In this document: positions 47,161 to 58,201 of the stretch, in pieces
Position numbering within the stretch: position 1 is the first letter of the stretch
Layout: every line of letters begins with the position of its first letter
Origin: Welwitschia mirabilis
Lineage: Eukaryota; Gnetophyta; Gnetopsida; Welwitschiales
Assembly: GCA_051453625.1 (NCBI GenBank)
Contig: JBOZIK010000001.1
Location: forward strand, 176,347,358 to 176,411,357
Length of the DNA: 64,000 bases
Reading direction: 5' to 3'
Translations under genes and position numbers: made by a program
The notes under the pieces: generated by a model
The model's database searches: none
Seen by the model: the letters and a program-made list of their open reading frames with translations, nothing else
What the model was told of the DNA's origin: nothing

Positions 47161-48046
47161 TTTATAGGATACTATGACATGATTAGTATAGGAAAGGAAA
47201 TATTAGAGAAAAAAGGTCTACTGATAAAAGAAAGTATCAAAAAAGAATTGATTGGTTTTAAAATAGAATCAAGAACGCAATCTCTAGCTGCATATAATAT
47301 CCTTTTTAAGTTCATTATTTTTAAAGAGAATAGAAATTAATCATTACTGTGAATTTATCTTCATCTTCAATTAATTTCCCTTTTTTCCATTCTTCTCAAA
47401 AATGAATAATGGTACAAGAACCCTTAGGAAAATTTTTGCTGGAAGAAGGAGAAACTTGAAAAACGCTAAGGATAATAGTAAGAAAATAGTTTGAGAACTT
47501 CTTATAAAAGAGTTATAACAACACAAAATGATATTAAGAGTAGAGATTGATCCCATTCCTCTTTTTAATCATCTTATTATTCCCCCATTTACTTTTTAAC
47601 TTCATATAGAAATGAAAATGAAAATCTTAGAAATTCCACCTTATACTATTACTCTCATTCATTCCAACCATCTTCCATGAGTTACTATAAAGAAGAACCA
47701 TCTTCCATGAACTAATATGAGGAATAAATGATTAATGAAATGAAGGAAACTCTAGAAAATACTAATAAAGGCATAAAAATACTAGTAAAAAATAGAAAAT
47801 TTGGTTGAGAACCTTCAATAAATACTATTAAAAAATCAAAGTTCTCTTATAAGACAACATCCTCAAACCTCTCCTGCTTCATCTTATCTTGAGGAAAATG
47901 AGGACACCTTGGGAATAAATGATAATGATTCTTGCTTTCAAGTAGAAGGTGAAAATTTGGACCAAATTTTAACATCCTCCTCATTAGAAGATGAAAAACG
48001 GAGAGACAACAATAATACAACTCTATCTTTTAACAATAAAAATGAG
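47158..48046 (+). pseudogene. Gag-like ORF of nested element, first copy
   Basis: Just after the leader the frame reads KEILEKKGLLIKESIKKELI, then IGFKIESRTQSLAAYNILFKF. After frame changes it continues with LVENLQ-type sequence and, at 47909-48046, the acidic SYLEENEDTLGINDNDSCFQ and DEKRRDNNNTTLSFNNKNE, where the gap begins. The second copy (49222-50387) has the same order, so this is a coding region shared by the two halves. Its position and charge fit a gag, but I see no gag-core or zinc-knuckle signature and keep the name tentative. Both copies are frameshifted. Confidence 0.45.
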
Positions 48047-48146
48047 NNNNNNNNNNNNNNNNNNNNNNNNNNNNNNNNNNNNNNNNNNNNNNNNNNNNNN
48101 NNNNNNNNNNNNNNNNNNNNNNNNNNNNNNNNNNNNNNNNNNNNNN
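48047..48146. other. Assembly gap (100 N) inside nested element
   Basis: The gap separates the first gag-like frame from a partial LTR whose first 400 or so bases are missing. The real distance is unknown, so the three-LTR structure depends on what lies here. Confidence 0.98.
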
Positions 48147-48818
48147 AACCATTTTATTTGTTTCTTTTGTGTAAAAGGGCGCGTCTTACAGCACCTCTTG
48201 TTAGTCATGTTCTGCTATGTTTTGTTATAAATAAGACCCCCTTCAACTCTCTTATCTATCTTCATTGCACCAAAAATTCTCATGATAGGAGATAGAAGGA
48301 TAGGAGATTTATCTTGAGTGTTACAGAAATACTTTCCCTTGGTGAAGGGCTATGTATTCTCCATTGAGACCCAATTGTTTTGTAACCCAGAATTTTTGTT
48401 GCTCTTAATATAAACTTTGTTTTGTTTTCATGTTTATATGTTAGATTGTTAAATGATCCTTATGGTTTATGTTGCCCTTAATCTGATGACAATTTCTTGG
48501 GTGATATAGTTTATCAAAGGCAGCCTTTGTCAAGGCTGAAAGGAAGTAGTTTAGAATCATTTGCATTTGTATTTAGATTAAACTGCATTTTCATTTGCAT
48601 TGCATATTTATTTTTCTACATTTTTCTTTATTTATGGTTCCTATTTTTTTTTTCCAAAAATCAATCCAAGTCTTATCTCATACTCTTCAATGAGAATACA
48701 ACATTCAAGTTAACTCCCACTCATACTAGTGTATTGTATTTTGCGAGAGATCTATCTCAATTTATGAATGACAGAATCCCTTTGAATATAAATGCTTACA
48801 CAAATACACATCATAACA
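48147..48818 (+). repeat. Third, partial LTR of nested element
   Basis: This aligns with about 46025-46697 of the 5' LTR and 53880-54549 of the 3' LTR. It keeps the best core promoter of the three, TATAAATAAGACCCCCTTC (48226-48244). It ends CATAACA and is followed by the primer-site copy at 48822-48839. Frames drawn across the gap into it are artefacts. Confidence 0.8.
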
Positions 48819-49220
48819 AATTAGCATAGTTGCTGGAAAAGGTTATTGAGGAGTACAAGGGTTGTCGTCATTTGGATAAGTATATCAGATTTCCATTTGG
48901 TTATTTACCTTAAGCAATGTTGTATTTTTATTAGGAATCTTAGGTTTTATTTGTAGTTTTTTAGTTTCAATTTTTATTTTTGAATTTTCATTTTCTGTAA
49001 TAAATCAGCCCCTATCATCTTCTTCATCGTCCAGATGACCAGGAGGATGACAGCTTTCTTTTTTCCAATTTTCGATTTCTGTTTTAGTTTGTATTCTGCT
49101 TCTATTTTCTGATTACTATTTATGTCATCACCTCTATTGTCCCCATGACAGATAGGATGACAATGTTGTTTTTGATTTATTTTTTATTGTTTTTTATTTG
49201 TAGAGACTGTGGTATGATCA
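48819..49220 (+). promoter_or_regulatory. Second copy of PBS and T-rich leader
   Basis: The primer site (48822-48839) is followed by the same leader as after the first LTR. It has palindromes at 49010-49053 and 49121-49165. The latter is the clearest in the window (TGTCATCACC, then TGTCCCCATGACA, then AGGATGACA). Confidence 0.6.
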
Positions 49221-49221
49221 A

Positions 49222-50640
49222 TTGAGAAAAAGGCTTATCAGAGAAAAAGGACTACTGATAGAAGAAAGTATTATAGAAGGACTAGTCGGGTTCAAAATAA
49301 AATCAATAACACAATCTCCAAGTGTATATAATATCTTTTCCAAGTTCATTTTTTTATTAAACATTAAAGAAAGAAAAACTCGACAATCATTAAGCACTTA
49401 TATTTATCTTAAATTAGATTCTCTTTTTCCCATTCTTCTCAAAAAATGAATAGAGATATAAAGACCTTAGAGATATTTATGCTAAGAAAAAGAGAAGAGT
49501 AGAAGATCTCGAGGTTTGTAATAATAAAACAATTCAAGAACTTCATGCAGAAAGATGGATAACAACACAAAAAGATGTTGATAGTAGGAATTGGACCCAT
49601 TCCTTTTTTCAACCACCCTATTATTCCCCCTTTCCTTTTCAAAATTCATATAGGATTAATAATGAAAATCTTAGGGATTCAACCTCATACAATCACTTTT
49701 ATCCATCCCATTCATCTCCCGTGCTTTGCTATAAAGAAGAACCATCTCCCATTAATTACTATAGTCAAAAAATAATACAATAAAAGAAATGATGGACACA
49801 ATGATAAAGAACCAAGAAAATACCCATAAAATCATAGAAGATACCAAAAAAAAATAGAAAATTTGGTTGAGATCCTTCAACAAAATCTATTATAAAATCA
49901 AGGATTTCTCTTAATGCAAAATATTCAAACCTATCCTTCTACATCTTACCTTGAGGAAAATGGGGACAACTTGGATAATGTTTCTTGTTTACAAATGGAA
50001 AATGAAATTTTGGATCAAACTTCAACATTAATAGATAAGCAAAGAAGAGACGTTGACGATTTAAGTATATCTTTCAACAATGAAGATGAGGATGACCATT
50101 CATTAGATGACGAGTATATCCTTGAAATCTATTTCTTAAATGAAGAATACATTCATGAAAAATCTAAAAACTTCTTAATGTATGATAGAAATAATGATCA
50201 TATTTACCCTTCTAATGAAAATAATAACATGCAACAAGACAATGAGAATGGTAACGAAAAAGAAGATGATGACATTGAAATATTAGATCATATCCCACAG
50301 TTTTACATATTTTATAAGGATCAAAGAGTTCTTTCTTTATTAGAGGCTCAACTTATGAGATTAATAAAGATAAGTATTGAGTCATAATCAATGGAAAAGA
50401 ATCAACTCAACTCAAATGAGGATTATAGTTTAGAGTTGATAGAATTATTCAGAGAGGAAGAGGAGTCAAATCAAGAAATATCAAAGATAATGAGAGATTT
50501 CTCTTTTATAATCATTTTAATGATAATAACGATATTTTTAAGAAATCCACGAACTTAAAAGAGAAAAATAATCCTCAACAAAACAAGAAAGAAGAACAAG
50601 ATACAATCAACAATAATAAAGAATAGGGAGAAATGACCAA
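49222..50640 (+). pseudogene. Gag-like ORF of nested element, second copy
   Basis: It starts EKGLLIEESIIEGLVGFKI, parallel to 47158 onward. The middle has W-x-FFQPPYYSPFPFQNSY and PVLCYKEEPSPINYYS, Pro/Tyr-rich. The longest uninterrupted part is 157 codons (49914-50387), an acidic sequence with DDLSISFNNEDEDDHSLDDE and NNNMQQDNENGNEKEDDDI. I recognise no domain. The Pro/Tyr-rich then acidic layout resembles the region after gag in some Athila-like elements, but that is inference. Frameshifts occur near 49450 and 49900. Confidence 0.45.
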
Positions 50641-50645
50641 TAAAT

Positions 50646-51241
50646 AAAGCATTTAATTAAGTAACTCTCCAAATTACATCCTTATCCTTAAAAGTAATGA
50701 GACACATGATCTTAATGAATTAACTCTAAAAATCTCCCAATCCTATCTTTGGAAAACTTTATGTGCCCCAAAAAGTAACATCTTTTCATATTTTGTAAAG
50801 TCAACTCTATCTTATGCTTTCAATGATTATTCTTTTCAAAAACAAAACTTGGGATATCTTGGAACTCCTAATTGGGTTAATCCATATCTTCTTAATCCAA
50901 ATCCATGTTTAGAATTAAATGTTAAAGAGCTTCTTAAGTATGTAAAACCTATCTTAAACACTCATCCTAAGAAGTTTCTCAAAAATCTTTGGATCTCAAA
51001 TAATACCTTTCATGTTCAATACCAAGCTTTGAATGTAATTTACATTTTGAATCCTTTATATCATGATTTTAATAAGAGATTATTTTTCCATGAGTTGTAT
51101 GAATTTCTTATATTTTATATTGTTGTTAATTCTTATGGAAACAAACTGTCATATACTTATGCAAAACTGAAAAAGACTTATTTTCTTCTTAAGAATCCAT
51201 GTTTTAAATCAAAGCATTCTAAGGAAGCTTCAAAACTTTGA
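50646..51241 (+). CDS. Unrecognised ORF of nested element, about 198 codons
   Basis: One frame stays open from about 50646 to the stop at 51239-51241. It includes LKISQSYLWKTLCAPKSN, GYLGTPNWVNPYLLNPNPCL, ELNVKELLKYVKPILNTHPK, FHVQYQALNVIYILNPLY and FFHELYEFLIFYIVVNSYG. It is Leu-, Asn- and Tyr-rich with a basic C-terminal end (KSKHSKEASKL). No ATG starts the open part (an upstream frame may feed it). There is no retroviral pol motif, signal peptide or clear membrane segment, though FLIFYIVV is hydrophobic. It occupies the place where protease and RT should be. Being open while the rest of the element is broken makes it worth noting. It could still be chance in AT-rich DNA. Confidence 0.4.
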
Positions 51242-53477
51242 AATCCTTCTCACATGCTTTTTCTAATAATACTTAGAGTTTACAAAGTTTTTATAAGAGA
51301 TTATTTCATGGTTATTAGTTCTTCATCTCTTATTTGAATTCTAAAATTTATATTATCAAAGTTTTATCTTTTTATTTTATTTTCTTCAAATTGATTTTAC
51401 TTAAAAATGATTTTATACATTTTATATTTTATTAATTGGTGAATATTTGGTTTTAACCTTATTTCTCTGAAAGGATGCAACATCTTGTAACCATCTAAAT
51501 AGATACTTCTTTCTTTCTTTTTTCAATAAAAGTGTTGATTAGATTTTATGATTTGAATAAAAATTGTTGGCTTGGTTGATTTCTTTTTAATTTTATTCAT
51601 TTTGATTCTACTTTTATTTTTAGATTTCTATTTCTGTTTTCTATATGTGTCATCCCTTCTGTTGTTCCCATGACAATCAGGATGACAGTCTCTATTCTAC
51701 CCTCAGTTTTTAGCTAAATTTTTAATCTCTATTTTTATTTTTTATCTTTTGTCCTCTTTGCCATCTAGATGATAAACAAGATCATTATTGACTCTCTTTA
51801 AATTTTGATTTTCTATAATTTTAAGAAAATACATTCTGATAGCTCTGTTGAGCTTTCTAACTTGATCACTTAAGAATTTTAGAATGTTAATGGGCAAATA
51901 CTAAAAATACACGAGTAATCCTTTAAATTTTCTATTATCCTTTTCATTTTAAGGTCATTATGACATACTTGATCATCTTCCAAACATGATTTATGTATTT
52001 ATTTCCATGACTAGTCTTTTGACTTGGGCATTTTATAGTGCTAAGATTGGATGCACCAAATCTTAAGACATTCACACATTTAGAAATTCTAGTTTGAAGG
52101 AAAATGCTTTATTTTATGTTTTTATCAATGGTGAAAAGCCCTTAGATTATTTAAAGGTGTTCTTTTCTATTTTCATCTTATGACTTCACCTTTGTCTTTT
52201 GGAGTGTTTGGTCATGTGGAATGTTTTCATGTTTGCACAAAAACAAAAAAAAGAAAAGAAAAGAACAGAAAAGAAAAAACAGTGAAATAAGACCATGATG
52301 TTTTATTTGAGATATTTTAAAAACATAATTATCATAATGTCCTACTGTAAGTACATCGGGCAAATATTTCCAAAAGGAGCATTTGGCAGTGTAATATTGT
52401 AGCTATGGAAACTCCACTGAGGGGTCAGTTGGCCATGCTTCATGGGTCCTTACTTCTCTGTCTGTGGTTGCACTTCCCTCATCATGGATAATAAAAAAAT
52501 AATAAACACTTGAGGCTACGAGATCAGTGGTGTTCTTAGTATCATCAGAAGCATTGCTTATTTTCTAAACTCTTACTCTTTTCACATGATCTTTTTATTT
52601 CTTGAGATTTAGATGTTTCTTTTGAGATGATGATAAGTGAGTTTATTTTTGAGCAATTCTTTAGTCTGATCATTTATTGTTTAAAGCATTTATTTAGCAT
52701 TATCTTAATCACTATCTTATGGAATGAATTTTTTTATACATTAATCATACATTTTAAAATTAAGTGATGTTATGATTTCTTTCATAAAAGTCTGCTCGGT
52801 TAAAATTTCAGATAGATTAACTATTTTTTGTTTATGTTACCTTATGTCCGTTCTTTTTGTTTTCTTTTGTGGTTTGGTTAGTTATTTCAAAGTCATTACT
52901 ATATTTTCTTATCTTTTTAGGACCTTAATGTTTTCCTTGCTTAGTTTTCAATAAAGAGTTATTTTCTTGCTCAAATAAATTTGTAATTTTTATTTTCAGT
53001 ATTTTAGAGTTGTATAAGCTGCTCTTAATCATTTTTGTGATGAAAAATTTTTCATTGTCCACTTTTATTTACTTATTAAAATATTTTATCTATCTATATT
53101 TTTCAAATCTAACATTTCTTTACTTAGATTTCTACTTATTTTAAAAGGTTATTCAAATTTAAACATCTACCTTCTTACTCTCATTTACTTTTTTTACTTT
53201 ATTATTAATATAGTATGTATTGTTTTTCTTAGAAGGGTAGGGACCCATTTTCATTTCTTATTTTTCATAAATTTTTGAGTTATTTCAAAAGCTTTCATGA
53301 GATAAAATTTCAAAATTTTTTATAAACATTATGTATTACTTGTTATTTTGATATGAAATGTCTTTTATAAGCCTATTTTATAATTTCTAGATTAATTTTT
53401 TGTAAGATAATTTAGCTTACAATTCTGGTTTTTCACATAGTTTTTATCAGAGACTGACAAAGGTTAAGTGGGGTCAA
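51242..53477 (+). other. 3' non-coding region of nested element
   Basis: This holds a palindrome pair (51647-51690 and 51750-51787) in T-rich sequence like the leader, the block shared with the host element (52330-52490), long AT-rich sequence, and a polypurine-like AAGGTTAAGTGGGGTCAA (53459-53477 region) directly before the 3' LTR. No pol sequence is present. Confidence 0.55.
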
Positions 53478-54549
53478 TGTTATAATATCAATTTGTGGTT
53501 ATCTGATGGGGTTTTATGAGTTGTTTTGCAGGACACTTGCACAAGTTTAGATGTAATTCTAAGGATTTTGAAGAATCAATGGAATATCTTAGAAATGTGT
53601 AATTCTTAGCAAGATTTAAGGCATTTATGGCACATTCTACTACTGATGACTATGGAAGAAGATTTCTGATAGAAAAGGCTAGTTTTTGTTAATTTGAATG
53701 ATTCAAGAAGACCTTCATCCCCTCTGTCATGCTTAAAATAGGCAGAAAAATGACACTACTAGATGCTAAGGTGGACTACTTAGTCATCTGTTGAGTCACC
53801 TTTTGTAATGAGCTATTATTTCCATCATCATCCAGATGATAGTTAGGATGACACGAACATTGTAACTGACTCTGACAACTGACCCTTAACTATTTCATTT
53901 GTTTTTATTTATAAAAGAGCATGTTTTTGGAGTGCCTTTTAGTTGTTGATTTCTACAGTATTTTCCTACAAATAGGCCCCCCTTCGATTCTCCTCTCTAT
54001 ATGCATTGCATTAGAAATTCTCATGATAGGAGATCGAAAGGCAGGAGATCCATCTCGAGTGTTGCAAAGAGATATTCCCTTGGTGAAAGTCTACGTATCA
54101 TCTAGTGAGGCTCGACTATTTTGTAACCTAGGTGTTGTTACTCTTTAATATAAACTTTATTTTCTTTATTGCATATTAGTGTGTCAAATAACTTTTATGG
54201 TTTATATTGCCCTTGATCTAGAGATAATTTGTTAGATGATATAGATCATCAAGGGTAGCCTTTGTTAAGGCTAAAAGCAAATACTTTATTTCATATTAAA
54301 TTACATTTAGGCTAGGTTACATTTGCATTTACGTGGTATCTTTATTTCATGCATTGTTCTTTAAGTTTGATTCCTTATTTCTTTGCAAAAAGCAATCCAA
54401 GTATTATCTCATAGTCTTCAATGAGAATAAGATACTTGGGTTTACTCTATACTATACTATTGTGATGTATTATGCAAAATATCTATTTTATTCATGAAAT
54501 GATAGAATCTTTTTAAACATAAATGCTTGCACCAATACACACTACAACA
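53478..54549 (+). repeat. 3' LTR of nested element
   Basis: It begins TGTTATAATATCAATTTGTG and ends ACTACAACA. It contains palindromes at 53712-53754 and 53816-53853, a TATAAAAGA box (53910-53918) and the core-promoter-like TACAAATAGGCCCCCC (53967). The 75-codon frame at 53921-54148 lies inside the LTR and is not a gene. Confidence 0.85.
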
Positions 54550-54554
54550 AGGAT

Positions 54555-54880
54555 ACATTAGTAGTTATAAAGAGGTATTTTCTAGCATTATTTACAAATA
54601 TTTTATGGTGTTTTACCCTCACTTTATATATATAATCTCTTAGTTGTACTTTTAATAAGGTTGGTTTTCAACTTAAAATGCTTTAGTTGATTGTTCTTCA
54701 AAGATGATCTTGACAATGCAACTTAAACTAAACTAATTAGAAACTTGATAATCTTAGCTAATTTTTTAGTGAGCATTTGTAAATTTTATTATATACTTAG
54801 CTTATTTATATCACATAACAGCACATTTAGTAATATTTTTGTTATTAATTTTGTACTTTTTGTAGCTCAATAAGAGTCCA
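54555..54880 (+). repeat. 3' LTR of Ty3/gypsy, right part
   Basis: This continues the host LTR after the nested element, paralleling 32716-33045 (tctagcattatttacaaat, tctcttagttgt, cttttaataaggt). It ends near GAGTCCA, the counterpart of GCATCCA at 33039-33045. Confidence 0.75.
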
Positions 54881-57800
54881 TTAAAAAGTTAGTTGACACA
54901 TATTATTTATCACCATTTTTTTTACTTATTAATTATAGATTCATCTATTTTTTAATTAATGTACAAAATACTTTAAAAGAATTAAGATTTTAAGACTTGC
55001 TTCATGACAAGTAGATGAAAAACATCCTACTTTAGTCATTAATAAATTTGAGAAAATAGTTTTTTCCTATTAAGAATGAAATAGAAAAATTCATATGAAT
55101 TAGTTTTTGGTTAAATTCTTGAATATTGGCTTATGATGTATTTTTCCCATTTGATAAGCTTCATAGATCAATCCTTCATTCTTGAGTTTTGCATTTAAAA
55201 GTTTATATGCTTAAACCTTTGATGTTAGAGCATTGCTTCATCTATTTCAATAGTAAAAAGAGCTTTGTAATTGACTCTTTTTACTTATATAAGGAATATT
55301 CTTTATCTTAGACTACGTCAATGTTTTGTTCTCTTTTTTCACCTTTTTTCACATTTTTTTCTTTCTTTCTTTGTTTTTTTTAAATGGAACATGATCCATT
55401 ATTATTTTTAATAAATTTTTCTTCATGAGGATATTTAAGTAGATATGAAACTAATATTAAATTCATCTTGAAGTTCATAATATAAAGGGTATTCATGAAG
55501 GTAAAATAGGTAACTCCATAATTTCTATTACTATAATTTTAGTTTTACTTCATTGCTAATGGTTACATGTTCATGATACTATTCAAGGTTGGAATAAGAT
55601 TCATAAAGTGTTTCTTATTAGTAATCATATAAGTAGATGCTCTTAAGTCTAGGAATCATATTTTACTATTGCTTATAGAAATCATAGGAGCTTCTTCTTG
55701 ATGTATCACTTTAGTATTTATGAATGCAATTCTAGAGTTTTTGTTCTTATTGCACTTTTTTTTTTTCATGGATGATTTAGATTTTTAAAACAAAAAATTT
55801 ATGAATGGTAAATCATCTTATTGTAAAATTTAAAAAACTTTGATTTTTTTATTTTCTAGTTTTTTGTTTTTCTTAGATGCAATAAGACTGGCACTTGTTT
55901 TATCTTCTTTCATTTTTTAATTCTAATTTAGCTTGATCAAATTTTATTATTAACTATTCAAATTAACATTCTTTATTAGCATGTTTTAATTCTTTGTGAA
56001 ACACATTAGACTTTAGGTGCAAAGCTTAAAGTCAAATGAACTAAAAAATTTATTCACCAATAGTAATACCTTGTTTCTTTAATTTGTGCTTTTAGGTTAA
56101 TGATCTTATTCTTTAGATGTATAACATATTCATGATATTTAAGTTTAAGGATGAAGATTTCAATAATTAATGACTACATATGTGCTTCGTTTTTTACCTT
56201 AAATGTGTTCTCTAGGAAGTTCAAAATAAATTCAATTTTTTTTATGTTAGGAACCAAAGGATAAATTTTGTCAGTGGTATTCATTACTATGATGAATTTG
56301 ATTAGATGTCCTTTATAATCATTCTTTATGAACACACTTTCATCTAGAAAACATTCAAATCCTTATCTAACAAGGAATAATTTTATTCACATCCTTTAAA
56401 TGTTATAACCTGAATAAATAAGTTTCATGTATTGTCCAAAGCACAATCCTAATGCATTTGTTATTATCAAGGTAATACATGTCTTTTGATCTTCTAATTA
56501 TGTGGTAATATCTTGATACTGAATTTTTTTACAAGCATTAAAATAGTATTTTCATTAAGTATTTCATATTCTATGCTACTATTAACTTCATATCCATCTC
56601 GTATTCATGATTGTATTTTAATACCATGTTAAGATTTTATGAAAAAGGAAAAAGGGTATATAAAATAATATTGAAACATGAAATAAAAATAATAGTGTAT
56701 AATTAAAAATAAATGAAACACTTTTAGTAACAACAAAATTCATAATTTCAATGAATTAAATCGCAACTAGGATTATGTAAATTTGATCTGGAATAGTATA
56801 ATTTATATATTATTTAAAAAGACATAACTCTTCATAAAATAAATATGAATAGTTACATTATTTCATTAGAGGTAATTAAATAAGTCATTTATATAATTTG
56901 TTATTAGCTAAGGCTTAGGAGTTTGTTTCATTAGAAGGAATTATTTTAAAGACAAGATAAGCATGTGATGTATTCATGTTTTGTATTTTATCTAATAAAG
57001 GTAAGCATTTTTACTAATTAGATAGAGGACTCAAAGTTAAAGTTATATTATTTATAAGACTATATGCAAAGAATATCAAAATCTAATCCTTTAAAATAAA
57101 TTTCAAACATGAGAAATATTTAGCATAAAAGGTTTCATACTTTAAAGATATTATTTAATCAATTTTCAAAATAAAATATATGCTTTATTTTATTTTGAAC
57201 TCACCTCTAGTACTTTATCTTATGCTTTCATTTCATCTTACAATTGTTTTTCCACCAAAAAATTAAAGATGTATTGGCTCTTAATACTTTACATACCATT
57301 TCATTTCATGCATTTTGAATAAATTTAACTACACGTATTTTATTATCATTTAATTGTAATCTACTAATTAGATGTTTTAATTTCACATAATGCACTCATG
57401 ACATTCTTTTTGAAAATATATATCAATTTACAAAAGAATTAACAACAAGATGTTAAACATTGAAATAACATCTATAAAATGATATCCTGTATGTCTCAAC
57501 CTTGCAATTCATCCTATTTTGTTTTTACTTTGTTTGAACATCTAACATATATCTAATGTAGGTATCGTTTTTTGAAAAATAAATATCTTACAATTTTTAT
57601 TTTACTTGGTTATCCACTAATTTACTATTTAAAAAAATCCTATGTTAATATAAAAAAAAATTCAAAATAAACCTTATCATACTACAAATTAATGACTTCC
57701 TATATTTCTTGAATAATGAAGATAGAATTCTTCAAACATCATTTATCTTTATGTTACATATCCAACTAGAAGTTGCATTGTATTTTGGAGTTTTATATTT

Positions 57801-58191
57801 GTAATATAACTAAAATGCTAATAATGCTATAAATACCATTCTAGTTATCTCTTGCTTAATATAAATTACTTAATTTATAAATAAAAATCCTACTTTATTT
57901 GGATATCTTATCTCTTAAAGAATACCACTCCCTCTTAAGACAATAAAGTGAAGTGTTGAAGCATATTAAGTTATCAATCATGGTGTAACTCTATAGATTA
58001 GAATAACATTATCTAATCTTAGTATTTCATGTTACTTTTTTTCATCCAATATTTGTATGAAATTTGGTATCATCTTGAAAATCCACTTAAGAATTAGTTT
58101 AGTTGAGTGAGCTAAGATAAATTAGGTAGTTATCTTACCATTTCATTTCTTCACCTAAATTTCTCTCTAATTTAATCTTATGGCTATGTTA
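54881..58191. other. AT-rich intergenic DNA
   Basis: No gene is seen in these 3.3 kb. On the minus strand at about 56635-56615 the string TTAACATGGTATTA resembles an LTR end joined to a copia primer site, but I found no coding blocks to support an element. Confidence 0.4.
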
Positions 58192-58201
58192 NNNNNNNNN
58201 N
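58192..58201. other. Short assembly gap (10 N)
   Basis: A ten-base run of N. Confidence 0.98.

Larger units (their letters stand above)
45623..54549 (+). mobile_element. Nested pol-less LTR element (LARD-like, Athila-type PBS)
   Basis: The ends are LTRs beginning TGTTRTA and ending ACA, at 45623-46697 and 53478-54549 (1075 and 1072 bp). The 5-bp duplication AAGAT/AGGAT (45618-45622, 54550-54554) sits in the 3' LTR of the host element, exactly where the host's other LTR has an uninterrupted AAGATACAACAGTACT. A partial third LTR lies at 48147-48818 after an N gap, followed by a second primer site and leader. I find no protease, RT or integrase. The primer site, a gag-like start and an unknown ORF suggest a non-autonomous derivative of an Athila-like Ty3 family. 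Confidence 0.75.
32112..54880 (+). mobile_element. Ty3/gypsy retrotransposon (about 13.8 kb) with nested insert
   Basis: The LTR at 32112-33045 is matched by a second LTR whose first part is 45012-45622 and second part 54555-54880. The two parts are separated by a complete LTR element (45623-54549). Removing the insert and its 5-bp duplication leaves about 13.8 kb. Internal order is gag, protease, RT, RNase H and integrase (33.17-38.4 kb), then 6.6 kb of extra 3' sequence with an envelope-like motif. The RNase H and integrase blocks resemble Athila/Tat-type non-chromoviral elements, and I saw no chromodomain. The flanks share only TTAA, so the target duplication is unsure. Confidence 0.8.

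Noticed and set aside
47909-48295. 128-codon open frame across a gap
   Set aside because: It joins a gag-like frame to LTR sequence through 100 N, so the fusion is artificial.
53921-54148. 75-codon frame in the nested 3' LTR
   Set aside because: It lies wholly inside an LTR and is not preserved in the other two LTR copies.
56600-56640. Minus-strand copia LTR end plus primer site
   Set aside because: The string TTAACATGGTATTA is suggestive, but no coding block or partner LTR was found.
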